Of a stretch of DNA of 27,288 bases, positions 1 to 10,600 are shown in pieces; the first letter of the stretch is position 1, and each line of letters starts with the position of its first letter. The notes under the pieces are model-generated. The model saw nothing but the letters and a program-made list of their open reading frames with translations. It ran no database searches and was not told the origin of the DNA. The position numbers were made by a program, and so were the translations under genes. This stretch comes from an uncultured Treponema sp. (GTDB taxonomy: Bacteria; Spirochaetota; Spirochaetia; Treponematales; Treponemataceae), in the NCBI GenBank assembly GCA_937891125.1, contig CALAEZ010000317.1, forward strand, positions 1-27,288. The letters are read 5' to 3'.

Positions 1-40
1 TGCCGCCTGCCTGACGGCAAGGCAGGTCAGGCAGGCGGCA
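1..40. repeat. Perfect 15-bp inverted repeat (possible dispersed palindrome or operon-end terminator)
   Basis: Bases 1-15 (TGCCGCCTGCCTGAC) are the exact reverse complement of bases 26-40, around a 10-base loop. The adjoining bases 41-60 (GACAAGAGTTCGGAATGACA) look like the flank of a dispersed intergenic repeat rather than unique sequence, but that is an impression and copy number cannot be seen here. The element lies about 90 bp past the stop of the last lipoprotein gene, so a transcription-stop role for the minus-strand operon is possible. Any T-tract would lie beyond the window edge. Bases 41-132 hold nothing else that I recognise. Confidence 0.6.
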
Positions 41-132
41 GACAAGAGTTCGGAATGACACTATGCAACGAACTTATTAGTCATACCCCCTAAGAGCTTG
101 TAGCGTACCGATTGCTTCTTACACCACAACGT

Positions 133-3100
133 CTATTCTGTTTCTACTGCGGTAAAGTAGCCTACCGCTGAGCCACTGTCTACGCGAGCATAGGTGTAGC
201 TTGTACGTGTGCTTGAATAGGTGCTGCCACTACCGCCAACCAGGCTTTCACAGCCGGAGAACATGTAGGCGCCAGAACCAGATGTATCATTATCAAGCGC
301 TGCCTGTGTTACCAGTGTGTACCAGTTAGATACATCCGCGCCGTCTATGGTCGTTGCAACATAAATCTTTGCAAGTGCTGCATCCTCGCTGAACATGTAG
401 CTCACATCAAGCACATGCTGTACATCGAATGAGCTTAGGTCAAGCTGCGTTAGATTTTCCATGTTGGCAAACATGTATGACATATTTGTAACGGCGCTGG
501 TGTCAAAGAGCGAAACATCAACTGAAGACAGTGCCGTTAAATTGAACATGTAGCTCATATTCTTTACCTTTGCGGTAGAGAATGAGCCGCCAAAGGTTAC
601 GCTTGCAAGATCGGTAGCACCGTTAAAGAGCTCTGCCATGTTGGTTACAGAGCTGGTGTCAAGTCCGCTTAAGTCTATTTCGGTAAGAGAACTGTTAGCA
701 AACATACCTTCCATGTTCACAAGCGCTGGAGTGTCGTCAGTAACCGTTATGTTAAGGTCAGCAATATCGAGCTCGGTTATCGCCGTACTGTCGAACAGGT
801 AGCTCATGTCGGTGACAGAGCTTGCGTTAAAGCTGCTGCCCCATGTAATGCTTGTCAGTGCCGTACAGTTCTGGAACAGACAGCTCATGTTGGTAACGGC
901 GCTGGTGTCAAATGCGCTTACATCAACGCTCTTGAGCTTGTTCATGTTGGCAAACATGCCGCTGATATCAGCAGGGAGCGGAACCAAATTAGTTACGCCA
1001 TCATAGCCTTCTGCATATACATACAGCGTCTTACTGCTGAGCCATGCAATAACCGTAACCTCAGATACGTCATCGTAGTCACCGCTTGAAACATCAGTGC
1101 TTTCAACAGAAATAGTAACAGCAGCGCTAGGGGCATTGCCTGTGGCTGCATACGCAAAGGCTGTTGCGCTCTTGAAGTTCGCGGTAAAGATGCTGTTAAT
1201 GTCAGCACCATTCTTAAGCACAACCGTGCCAAGCGTTGTTGAAGAACCGCCAGAGCCTCCAGCAATGCTTGCAGATGGAATAGTCATCGAAACAGGCTCA
1301 GAAGCAATGACCGAGCCAACCGTTGCCGTTTCTGTTCCTGCAATGCGTACCCACAGCTTTGTAATTGAAGCGGTAAATGGAGTGTTTGCAACAGCCGTGC
1401 TCCATGAGGCGCCTTCAGCAGAAGAAGCGACTGCGTACTGATAGGTATACGTGGTATCAACAGCAGTGAACATAGTCTGTCCGTCCGAAAGCGCGTTTGA
1501 CGTAGACGCATCTTCAATAAGCGTGACAACGCTTGCCGCTGGCGTTGCATACTTTACAGGAATAGTGACAGAAGCACCAGAACTAGAAGTGCCATAGCCG
1601 GTAACCGTAAAGGTCACGCTTACACTTGTAGTCGAGTACAGCGCATCGTAAGAAGCAAGGTCAGCGTCAAAATCGGTAATGGTGTTGCCAAAAATGTCTT
1701 TTACGATAGAGCCCATGACAAGATTTGCTTTTGCAGGCTTGTTACCGTAAACAACGTTGCCGCTGTACTGGAGCGATGCAGAGCCAGAGGCAATTTCGCC
1801 AGCAGCGATTGCGTCAGTTGCGCTTGAAGTAACAGCAGCAGGCGCTGTGTCTACCGTGTGGTAGGAAAGTGAGGCGCCGCTTCCTGTAATCACGTAAGGA
1901 TTCTGCACTGACACACGCAGATACATGCCGCTTAAAGCGCCCGGAACAACATATTTTGCCGCGGTAGCGCCGCTCACCGCAGTCCAAACGTCACTTTCGC
2001 TTTCAGCATAATACCATTGGTACGTTGCAGATGAATCAAGCGAAGAAGCGCTCACCGAAACGGTGTTTCCAACCATTGCGGTAGATGACGTAGCACCCGT
2101 TGTGCTTGTGCTCGTAAGCGTGCCAACAAAGGCGGGCGTTAAGCTCTCTGGATTAGTTACCGTCTTTACGTAGCGACCGTACAGCGAAATGCTCTGGCGC
2201 TGCGTGCTTGGCTCAATAGAGGTAACCGGCTTATCGTCATCGTAGGCATCACTTGTGTACCAGCCACAGAATGAATAGCCGCTTGCAACTGCATCCTCGA
2301 CTGCCTCTCCACTGCTATCAATAGCAACAGGAAGCGTAATCGTATCTGAGTGTCGGCTAAAGCTTACCTGTGTTGTTGAGCCAACAGAACGTACATACGT
2401 AATGCTGTAGACGTCATCAAGGCTTGAAACCTCTACCGTGTCGTAGCTGGTGTTATTAGCAACAACGTGTACCTCATCTGACCAGGTACCGACCGACACG
2501 CCGTCCTTAGAGAAGGAGAACACTGCCGTGTACGAGCCAACCGGAATAGCAGAGCCGGTAAACACGCTTGAGGTATCTTCCGCTAACGTGGCGACCGCGT
2601 AATAATACAGCCCCGTGTTGTCATACGAAAGGGCTCCTGTTGCTGCAGGCAAAGAATCGACTGCTTCTTCTGCCACCGTATACAAGGCGCACGTCACGCT
2701 ATCTGCAAGCGCCGACGGGTAGCTGAGTGTAAGCTCTACAGCGCCTTTCGCGGCGTTCGATGAGCCTGCCGCAACATTGTAGCCAATCAGATTCATCGCA
2801 AAGCTTACCGTCGGATGCGACGAGGAAGCGCTTATGCTTACCACGTCTGAATAGCCACGGTAGGTAGTAACGGTCGTCGTGCCGTCACTTGACAGATATT
2901 GCGTAGCCGTCAAGCGGAAGTAGTACGTGCCGTGTGCAAACAGCGGAACCGTAGCACTCGTCATCGCGCTGTAGCTTGTCCAGGACGATGAAGCTTCCGA
3001 TAACCAGGCGCTTCCGCTCCAGGTAACCGAGCTATCCCAGCTTACGTTTTCGTCAGCATCTGCCTGCGTATATTCAAGCCGCCAGGTATACATGCTGTCG

Positions 3101-3336
3101 CTGTAATCATCGCTTGCAACAAGAACGCCGTCTTCATCTGTCTGCCCGCCAAACAACGCGGGAAGCGCCGTGCGAGCAACAGCCGTATCTGACAGGCTTA
3201 TGCGGATTGCACCAACACTGTCTGTCGTACTGTTTTCCGAGCTGCTGCTGTCATCAAGTATGCCACTGCAGGAAGCAAAGAGCAGTGAAGCAGCTCCTGC
3301 AAGTAGCAGCATATATGTTTTTACTGTCTTTTTCAT
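133..3336 (-). CDS. Giant surface lipoprotein with InlB-like, Ig-like and C-terminal BspA/DUF285 repeats
   Basis: This is the last gene of the lipoprotein operon (1067 aa). A Lys-rich start and hydrophobic stretch end in a relaxed spirochaetal lipobox, Phe-Ala-Ser-Cys23. A Ser/Thr/Asp-rich tether follows, then the family motif Arg-Thr-Ala-Leu-Pro at 55-59 and beta-sandwich modules to about 310. An InlB-like module with FCGWY lies near residue 350, an Ig-like module with YQWYY near 437, and two recurring unnamed modules at about 500-600 and 600-690. From about 790 to 1010 there are nine DUF285 (BspA-type, LRR-like) repeats with the hallmark Met-Phe and SAVTNMS motifs. They end in the Tyr-Ala-Arg...Gly-Tyr-Phe cap usual for such arrays. 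A Shine-Dalgarno (AAGGGGA) lies 6 nt before the ATG. A surface adhesin or ligand-binding role is inferred from the modules; no ligand can be named. It lacks the C-terminal domain shared by its paralogues. Confidence 0.93.
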   Translation of the reverse strand: MKKTVKTYMLLLAGAASLLFASCSGILDDSSSSENSTTDSVGAIRISLSDTAVARTALPALFGGQTDEDGVLVASDDYSDSMYTWRLEYTQADADENVSWDSSVTWSGSAWLSEASSSWTSYSAMTSATVPLFAHGTYYFRLTATQYLSSDGTTTVTTYRGYSDVVSISASSSHPTVSFAMNLIGYNVAAGSSNAAKGAVELTLSYPSALADSVTCALYTVAEEAVDSLPAATGALSYDNTGLYYYAVATLAEDTSSVFTGSAIPVGSYTAVFSFSKDGVSVGTWSDEVHVVANNTSYDTVEVSSLDDVYSITYVRSVGSTTQVSFSRHSDTITLPVAIDSSGEAVEDAVASGYSFCGWYTSDAYDDDKPVTSIEPSTQRQSISLYGRYVKTVTNPESLTPAFVGTLTSTSTTGATSSTAMVGNTVSVSASSLDSSATYQWYYAESESDVWTAVSGATAAKYVVPGALSGMYLRVSVQNPYVITGSGASLSYHTVDTAPAAVTSSATDAIAAGEIASGSASLQYSGNVVYGNKPAKANLVMGSIVKDIFGNTITDFDADLASYDALYSTTSVSVTFTVTGYGTSSSGASVTIPVKYATPAASVVTLIEDASTSNALSDGQTMFTAVDTTYTYQYAVASSAEGASWSTAVANTPFTASITKLWVRIAGTETATVGSVIASEPVSMTIPSASIAGGSGGSSTTLGTVVLKNGADINSIFTANFKSATAFAYAATGNAPSAAVTISVESTDVSSGDYDDVSEVTVIAWLSSKTLYVYAEGYDGVTNLVPLPADISGMFANMNKLKSVDVSAFDTSAVTNMSCLFQNCTALTSITWGSSFNASSVTDMSYLFDSTAITELDIADLNITVTDDTPALVNMEGMFANSSLTEIDLSGLDTSSVTNMAELFNGATDLASVTFGGSFSTAKVKNMSYMFNLTALSSVDVSLFDTSAVTNMSYMFANMENLTQLDLSSFDVQHVLDVSYMFSEDAALAKIYVATTIDGADVSNWYTLVTQAALDNDTSGSGAYMFSGCESLVGGSGSTYSSTRTSYTYARVDSGSAVGYFTAVETE

Positions 3337-3350
3337 ACGCTGTCCCCTTT

Positions 3351-6300
3351 TTAATTGCTTACCGTTACGGTAAGGCCTGCGCTGTAGCCTCTCATCGTTA
3401 CGCCGTCAACCGTCAACGTACCGATTGCAGTTATCTGATATGAGCCGTCACGCAACAGCGTGGTAGTAAGCGTGAGCGCAGACGAGTCTTCCGTTACAGG
3501 CGTGCCGCATAATACGTCACTGCCTGCATTGAATTTGGCGATTGACTTGCCGTCAATACGCCAGCCGGTAATGGTAAAGCTCGTGCTGTCGCCTGCTGTA
3601 ATAGTAACAACGCCAGACGCCTTTGTTGCCGTAAGGGCCGCGTCTACCTTGCTGAATGTGATAGTCGGAACGGTAATACCGCGCACGCCGTTGTTAGCGG
3701 TTGAGTACGAAACATTGGCCGCGTCAGAAACATCGTTTGTTACCGTTAAATCGCTTTCGGCACCGGTAAACTCAACAGCAGAGCCAGAATCATACGCATA
3801 CCATGCTGCTTGCTCAGAGCTGTAGTAGTACGTGCTGTTACCTGCCGTTGCAACTTTCTTTAAGCGCACCGAAAGCTTTTCTGTCGGCTTTACAAACTCT
3901 GCAGTTGTAACATCGTGCCAGCTGGTATCAGTGCTGCTCGTAAAGAGCGCTTTGTACGTTGCAAGCGCGGTAGCCTTTGCCTCTGCATGTGACGAATCAC
4001 TTGAAATGACCGCCCATGCGCTGTAGGCGTCATTCAATGTCTCATAATCAATACGCGTAAACTCAAGCTCGTACCATGGAATTGCCGATGTGTCAGTTTC
4101 TGCTGCATCGGTGATGTAGCCAGAAGCGTCCGTTGCAAACTGTACGTAGCCGTAGGTAATGCTGTCTACGCTCGTTGAAAGCGCAACCGAAGGCACCGCA
4201 GGGCGCAAGGCAACGTTAGAAACAACAAAGTCGGTCGCTGCGTAGTCTTCATAGCCAGGCGCCGAAATGACAACCGGAATCGTGCCGGTAGAGCCTACAA
4301 CAGCGTCTGTCGCAAAGGCAATAGTGTACGAATATGAGGTAGAGTCGCCACTTGCCCCTACAACAACGGCGCTTGTGTCTGTCGCGTCAAGCACCGTGCC
4401 GGTTGCTGACAGGTAGCTGTCAAAGTCTAGCTCCTGCCCAGAGTAGCAGTCGGTTACCTTTGCGCCAGCAGTAAGCGCCGGCCCTGAGTAGGTAATTGCA
4501 AGCGTTGAGTCATTGCTGTCGTCGCCGTTTAGCGCACGCGAGCCTGCCATGCTTCCTTTGTTTACGGTAACAGAAAGCGTTTTTGAGCTTACCGTACTGC
4601 TGCCATCGGTATAGGAAATAGAAGCAGCAACTGTCACCGTTTTTGTGTCCGCAGTACACGCTGTGTAATCTGACTGCCGCATGGTGTATGAAGCGGTTGC
4701 GTCGCTTGCAAGCGTTACATCGCTTTCACTGCGCGCACTGGTGAGCGTCCAGTTCACCGCGTTTAGTCCAGCAGAGTTTTCTGCAGCATAGCGCGAAATA
4801 GCATTTCCATACGGGTCGTATGCCTGCACCGTAAAGGTGTGGCCAACCGCAACCGCTGTTGTCGTGTCGCTAACGGCGGTCGAATCTACCTGCGTAATGG
4901 TAATGCTGTCAACAAGCTGGCGGGTGCCAATGTAGGCTGTGTCTGATTCTTCACTAAATGTTAAGCTCTCGCTTACCGCAGAGGCGCCGATGTAGCCGAC
5001 AGGATTTGCCTTTTCATCGGCTGTGCCAGAAACAGCACATGCCTTAAAGTAGTACGAGCCTGACGCACGTAAATCTGTTGTTACAGCGCTTGAAAGGGAA
5101 AGCCCGCCAAGCGTTTCGCGAATATTCGTGCTGTCGCTTGAAAGGTACCAGGTGGCGTCATCTGACGTTCCGGTGCTCCAGGCGTAGCTAATGTCGCTTA
5201 CCTCACTCGTAACATTGGCGTAGGTGTGGCTCATGGTTGCATTCTTAAACGAAATGTAGCCAGCGTCAAAGCCTTCAAGCTCATCTGCCGTTGTATCGCT
5301 GTCAGCAGCCCAGAGTGCGCCAAGCACATCTGCTTTTACTGGCGCGGCATATGTAACCCATACAAAGGCGCCAGAAAGCGGGTCTGCGCTGTAGCTAGAG
5401 CCAAGCTTAAGGTCGTCGTAGCCAGTAACAGAAACAGTTACCAGCACATAGCCAGAAGCGGTTGGCGCATACACTCTTGTCTCATCGGTTTCATCAGTGA
5501 AGGCAAGCGCAAAGGTGCTTACCGTAGCCGTGTTATCAGAGGCGGCATCGTAGCTCCAGCTTGTCGTATGCGCGTCAGTGATTATGCCGCTTGCCTTACA
5601 CAAGCTGCTTGCCTCAAGCGCCGTTCCGATGACGACCGCCGAGCTAGCGCTTGAACCGCCGTAATACAGCTTAAAGGCATTACCGTTGCTATCAGAAGCA
5701 ATGGTCAGCGTACCGTTTGCAATCCGGCTTGTCGCCTCGCTTGTCACCGCTGTCGTGTTGGTTGCAACCGTGTAGTAGCCAAGGCTGTAGCCGTCGCTGT
5801 CGATAGCGAGCGTAATCGTATATTTTTGCGTAGCCGTCGCCTTAAGGTAGCATCCGGCATACGCGGGCTGTACCGTGTAGGTAGTTGTAGAAGCAGTGGC
5901 AGCATTGCCAGTTGTTGCACTGACCGAAGCGGATGCGCTTTCGCTTTCAATGTTTGCAAAGGGGGCGTCTTCTGCATCTGCCTGCGACCACTGCCAGACG
6001 ACGGTGCCGGTAAAGTCTGTCGCCGTGTCACTGTCATCGGTGTACTGAGGAGTGGCAGTCAGCGTGTAGCCAACCTTGTAGGTAGCATCCTCTGGCGTTA
6101 CGGTAACAGCAGAAACGGTTGGTAACTCAACGCGCTTAACAAATTTTGCAATCAACACGCGGTCAGAAACGTAGGTATTTTTTGTAATTTCTGTTACCGG
6201 CGATCCTGATGTAACGACAGCTTCTATCGTGTCGGTATCAGAGGTTTCGCCGTTGATTGAACTTACGCTTGAAATGTCATACCAGCCGCAGAAGAGGTAC

Positions 6301-7634
6301 GTTGAGGTACTGTCTGTTTCTGCGCTGTTAAACGCGTCAGCAAAATCGCTTGCAACAGGGAGCGTTACCGTTGCAAGGCGCGAGAACGTCTGTACGGGAG
6401 AAGCACTGGCGCTAAAGAGCGTAAGCAAATCTGCGTTGCTTGAAGCGCTGTTAGCCGTTGCGGTCGCAAACGTGTAGCTGCCGTCGTCTGCCTGAGAAGC
6501 GGTTGTCACCACAACGTCCTGCTGCTCACTTTCATCTAAAATCCAATAGCGGTAGGTGATTGCAAAGCCTCCGTTTAAGTTAACAGTTATTTCCGACGTA
6601 CTGGTAAGATCGGTAAGCACATACACGTATTCGGTTATCGAGCCGACCGCAACGTCGTTTTCGGTAAAGCTGAACACGGCAACATACTTGCCTTCCTTTA
6701 CGTCAGAAGCACGGTAGACACGTGTTGTTGCTGGCGCTTCGGCGTCTGTAGTAAGCGTGTAGTCAGAAACGGTTTCGCCGTCAGCGGCGTAGAGAACTGC
6801 AGTTGTCGTATAGCCTGCAATCTCAGAGCCAGAAGCATATGAAAGCGTAATCTGAATGGCGCCCGTGCCGCTGTCTGCATATGGGTAGACAAATGCAGAA
6901 GAGCGGGAAAGCGTAAAGCTTAACAGGTTTGTTGACACATCGGTTTCGTCATACGTGTAGTAGAGGATGCTAGAATCAAACGCAGCAGAATCTGCTACTG
7001 CCGTATACACGCCGTTTCCGTAGGTGTAATACGTTGTGCCGTCAGCAAACGCGGTCAAGTCTTCACATGCCGTGTAGCCGCTTACCGTCGGCTTAACGGT
7101 TACTGAAATCGTGTTAGTAAACGTAATGTAGCTATCAGTAGCGCTGAGGTCGCTTCCGTAATAGCCGGTAAGCGTAAAGCTCCAGGTTTCTGACGAGCCA
7201 GACGACAGCGCAATCGGCACGGTGCTTGCGCCTGTTTCACAGAAGGCCGCATACGCAGTTTTCGTAACGGTCGTGCCGCCGTCAGCATAGCTTGTTTCCC
7301 ACGTGCGAATCGTATCCTCGCTTGAAGCCCCAGAAACGGCGCCCGTAAGCACAAATTTGCTAAAGCCCGCATAGTCGTAGCTGCCGTCTTCGCCGGTCGC
7401 TGTCGCAAAATCGGGCAATGCGGTTCGCGCGCTTGTCGAAGCTGCCTTTGCCGTAACGCCGTCAAGCGACACATGTAAGAAAGCAGCTGCGTTAATATCA
7501 GTTCTGACGCCCGTTTTTGCACTTGACGCGCTTCCAGAGTCAGAGTCTCCTCCCCACATTGCCTTACAGGAAGCTGCAAGGAACGTAAGGGAAGCAATTC
7601 CAATCAGAATACTCGATGCAACTTTTATCTTCAT
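3351..7634 (-). CDS. Giant modular surface lipoprotein (1427 aa, largest of the operon)
   Basis: The signal peptide ends in Leu-Ala-Ala-Ser-Cys23. After a Ser/Gly/Ala tether comes Arg-Thr-Ala-Leu-Pro at 70-74, then an N-terminal beta-sandwich with a WSFTLTG strand. An InlB-like module has FCGWY near residue 446. Two rounds follow of Ig-like module (first Trp-Gln-Trp near 546, second about 905-1015), a module opening with Ile-Ala-Asn-Gly-Thr-Leu or a variant, and a third module. The protein ends in the shared C-terminal domain (about 1330-1427), marked by a Trp-Arg-Ile-Asp and a Gly-Ser-Tyr-Gln-Ile-Thr strand. It is rich in Ser, Thr, Ala and Asp, with few Lys or Arg. The stop is 14 nt from the next ATG and an AGGGAG-type Shine-Dalgarno precedes the start. 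Function is unknown; surface display is inferred from the signal and modules. Confidence 0.92.
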   Translation of the reverse strand: MKIKVASSILIGIASLTFLAASCKAMWGGDSDSGSASSAKTGVRTDINAAAFLHVSLDGVTAKAASTSARTALPDFATATGEDGSYDYAGFSKFVLTGAVSGASSEDTIRTWETSYADGGTTVTKTAYAAFCETGASTVPIALSSGSSETWSFTLTGYYGSDLSATDSYITFTNTISVTVKPTVSGYTACEDLTAFADGTTYYTYGNGVYTAVADSAAFDSSILYYTYDETDVSTNLLSFTLSRSSAFVYPYADSGTGAIQITLSYASGSEIAGYTTTAVLYAADGETVSDYTLTTDAEAPATTRVYRASDVKEGKYVAVFSFTENDVAVGSITEYVYVLTDLTSTSEITVNLNGGFAITYRYWILDESEQQDVVVTTASQADDGSYTFATATANSASSNADLLTLFSASASPVQTFSRLATVTLPVASDFADAFNSAETDSTSTYLFCGWYDISSVSSINGETSDTDTIEAVVTSGSPVTEITKNTYVSDRVLIAKFVKRVELPTVSAVTVTPEDATYKVGYTLTATPQYTDDSDTATDFTGTVVWQWSQADAEDAPFANIESESASASVSATTGNAATASTTTYTVQPAYAGCYLKATATQKYTITLAIDSDGYSLGYYTVATNTTAVTSEATSRIANGTLTIASDSNGNAFKLYYGGSSASSAVVIGTALEASSLCKASGIITDAHTTSWSYDAASDNTATVSTFALAFTDETDETRVYAPTASGYVLVTVSVTGYDDLKLGSSYSADPLSGAFVWVTYAAPVKADVLGALWAADSDTTADELEGFDAGYISFKNATMSHTYANVTSEVSDISYAWSTGTSDDATWYLSSDSTNIRETLGGLSLSSAVTTDLRASGSYYFKACAVSGTADEKANPVGYIGASAVSESLTFSEESDTAYIGTRQLVDSITITQVDSTAVSDTTTAVAVGHTFTVQAYDPYGNAISRYAAENSAGLNAVNWTLTSARSESDVTLASDATASYTMRQSDYTACTADTKTVTVAASISYTDGSSTVSSKTLSVTVNKGSMAGSRALNGDDSNDSTLAITYSGPALTAGAKVTDCYSGQELDFDSYLSATGTVLDATDTSAVVVGASGDSTSYSYTIAFATDAVVGSTGTIPVVISAPGYEDYAATDFVVSNVALRPAVPSVALSTSVDSITYGYVQFATDASGYITDAAETDTSAIPWYELEFTRIDYETLNDAYSAWAVISSDSSHAEAKATALATYKALFTSSTDTSWHDVTTAEFVKPTEKLSVRLKKVATAGNSTYYYSSEQAAWYAYDSGSAVEFTGAESDLTVTNDVSDAANVSYSTANNGVRGITVPTITFSKVDAALTATKASGVVTITAGDSTSFTITGWRIDGKSIAKFNAGSDVLCGTPVTEDSSALTLTTTLLRDGSYQITAIGTLTVDGVTMRGYSAGLTVTVSN

Positions 7635-7646
7635 ACTCTTTCTCCC

Positions 7647-10600
7647 TTACTGTTTTGTATACACATAGGTAACGGTGCCGGTATATTCATCACCGTACTC
7701 GTTTTCTGCAATAACACGCAAAATGTACTTACCGGTTCCCGACTTTGTGTGCACGTAGCTCGAAGCAACCGTAAATGAAACGCCGTCTTCAGATTTTTCC
7801 TGCACAAGCGTGTCGTCCAAATACCAGGTAAAGTACGTAAAAAGGCTGTCGTTAGTAACATACACAACGTTTTTACCAATCATGCCAAGCTCGACATCCT
7901 TGTCGCTTGCTATGCTGATAGTGACAACACCACAGTGACCACCAATGTAGTTCACCGTACCGTCAGAAAGCGCAATTTCAAATGCTTCTGATGGAGCCGC
8001 GCTCGCAAGGTTTACGGTGTCTGGAATATCGCTTCCGTCTACAGAAATCCATTCAGCCACTTTGTCTGCAACATTATCGTATCTGTTGTAGTAGTAGATA
8101 TGACCGCCGACAGTCGATGTCGCCTTAAAGCGGAAGTACACATTGCTGGTAAAGTAGTCGTCGGTGTCAGCATAGTAGGTGCCGTTTGTGCTAAACGGTG
8201 TGCTCGGAACGGGATACCAGGCATTGCTGTCGCTGCCTGCCGTGTAATCGGTACAGTACTCAAACATGTAGTACTTGTAGTCAGTTGATTCCTCAAACAA
8301 AATGCTTCCAAGCGGAATACGTGTTGTATCGGTGCTCAAAAGCATGACTGCCGTATCAGCTGCTGACAGCGTACTTGTCGTAACATTCACGATTGCATCG
8401 TTAAAGCCCGTAGCTCTAAATCGAAGCGGCGTTGTTTCTCCCGTAATCGTCGTTGTGTTATCAAAGGTGTAGTTCACGCCATACAGGCTTGCGGTATTGT
8501 CGTTTACAACCGTGTTAGAACATGCGTCAGAAATCATTCCGCTAATCACGACATAGCTTAAGTTCGGCTTTGTTCCGGAAATAACCGTCAGCGCTTCACC
8601 GCCGCTCTTGTACGCAATGCTGTAGCCAGAAGCAAACTGGAGCGTGCCTTTGGCAATGGTGCTGGCAGCGCACTTATCGTTTTCTGCCGCCTCGGCGGTG
8701 GCGCTAACACGGGTTGCTTCGGGGAGCGTTGCGCTGTCAGCGGTTGCTGTCTGATAGACTGGTGTTACGGTAACAGAAAGCGTAGAGCCAGCCGTCAAGT
8801 CTGAAATGGTGTAGGCGTTTCCAGCCGTGCTGTCATTTGAAGCGCTTCCATTGTAAACGACAAGCGAGGCGTCAGCACTTGCAAGCTGGTAGCTGTCAGT
8901 GTAGAACGAGGCTGTGTCGTCAGCATAATCGGTAGCCGCTTTGGTAACCGAGCGCACGGTCACAGCCGCTTCATCTGCTTCGGTAATCGTCCAGGTATAG
9001 GTAAGCGCGGTTACCGTAATGCTTTGGCCAGTAATTTCGGGCGTAAGGCTGACGGTCGTTGTTGAGCCAACCTTGGCGTAGCCGTCATTCACGCTTGCAT
9101 CCGCCTTGTCGCAAGTGCTGCGGGTAACATTCGGCGTGCTGAGCGTAACGCCAGAAAGACGCACAAGCGTACCGGTCAGCGAAGAAATGTCGATGCTCAC
9201 CGCCTCTGACGCCGTAACGTAGCCGCTTTCCCCCGCTGTTCCCGTAGCAGCAGTACGCACATACACCGTGCTGTAGACGCCGCTCTCACTTTCTGCGCTG
9301 ATTTCCTGCACCAGATAGTTTGCTGTTGTTGAAGTGCCATCAGGCTCTTCGGTTGTCGTCCAGGTTTGCCAGGTGGTTGCCGTTGCGTCAAAGCTGTATT
9401 CAAGCGCCGGAACAATGGCGGTCGGATAGCAACCGTCAGCAGCTGTTACCGTTGTTGCCGTGGGCGAAACGGTTGTAAAGCGAATCCTATTGTAGGTAAC
9501 AAGATTTTTGTCCATAAGCGCGACTAGCAGTTGCTCGCTTTCAGTGTCGCTTGCACTACGAGTAAGCACCGGCGCCTTTGCCTGAACGGTTAGGAAGACG
9601 ACGTTTCCGCTTGCCGAAGTCGGTCGCGCGCTGTCGCCCGTCCAATCGGCTTCAAGCACCAGGTCGTCGTAGCCAGAAACCTTACAGGTAAGCGGCAGCG
9701 CTGTGTAGCCAGAGGAGTAGGGGGCGACGGCTGTTGTTGTTACGCTATCAACCGTTGTTGACGGAAGCAGCGCAATCACGGCGTCATCCTCGTCTAAGCT
9801 TTCGCTAAACGTGCTTGGCGCGTCCGTTTCGCTGTCGGTGTCTGCATACGCCCAGTCGGTGGCTACGCTGTCGCACACGGTGCCGCCTGTCAGCGTAAAG
9901 TTCGCTACGGAAAGCGCACTGCCGATAACGGTTGTTCCGCTATAGGTAAGCACGGCGTTGTTTAGTTTAAGCGTGCCGTTTGCTACCACAGATGCGGTGA
10001 CAGCAGACGGTGTACTGTCAGAAATGCCGCTGTTTTTTGTAACAACAGTCGTGCTGCCTGATGTGTCAACATTATAGGTCTGCACCGCAAGCGCGCGAAT
10101 GTAGGTACCAACGTACGCCGGGCGAATGCGAAGCGATGAAGTGCGAGCAACGACGCCGCTGGTGACAGCAGAAATGTCGCTGTTTGCCGTGTCGCTTGAG
10201 CCACTCGTGTCGCCAATGGTCGTCCAGGTTGTGCCGTCGGCAGAAGTTTGCCAGGTCCAGGTAACATCTGCCTTAAAGGTGCTGTCATCGCTTTCTGTTT
10301 CTGCCGTGTATGCTGTTGCGGTAATCGTGTGACCGACCGCCGTTGCCTGCGTTACCGACGCTCCAGAAACCGCCACATTGCTTGCACTTGCGTCGGTTAG
10401 CGTGATGTGGTCAATCTGCTTGTAGGCTTCTGCACTAAAGAACTGCGCCATGTAGTACTTCGGTCCGATTTGACCGGCAACATGCTCGGTAATAGCACTG
10501 TTAAAGGTAACTGAGTAGGTGCCGTCATCGTTTGCTGCTCCTGTTGTGCAGTTTACTTCAACCCAGCGCCAGAAGGTGTAGTCAGATTCAGCTCCCGCCG

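Noticed and set aside
1..40. Intrinsic terminator of the lipoprotein operon
   Set aside because: The stem is strong, but any T-tract on the minus-strand side would lie outside the window, so it is listed only as a repeat.
5226..5654. Plus-strand 142-codon open frame inside the largest giant gene
   Set aside because: Its composition (Cys and Arg rich) is that of reverse-complemented Ala/Thr/Ser codons; it has no signal, motif or ribosome-binding site.
7100..7603. Minus-strand 167-codon frame overlapping the giant gene in another frame
   Set aside because: Arg/Leu/Gln-rich frame-shadow composition, wholly inside the real gene.
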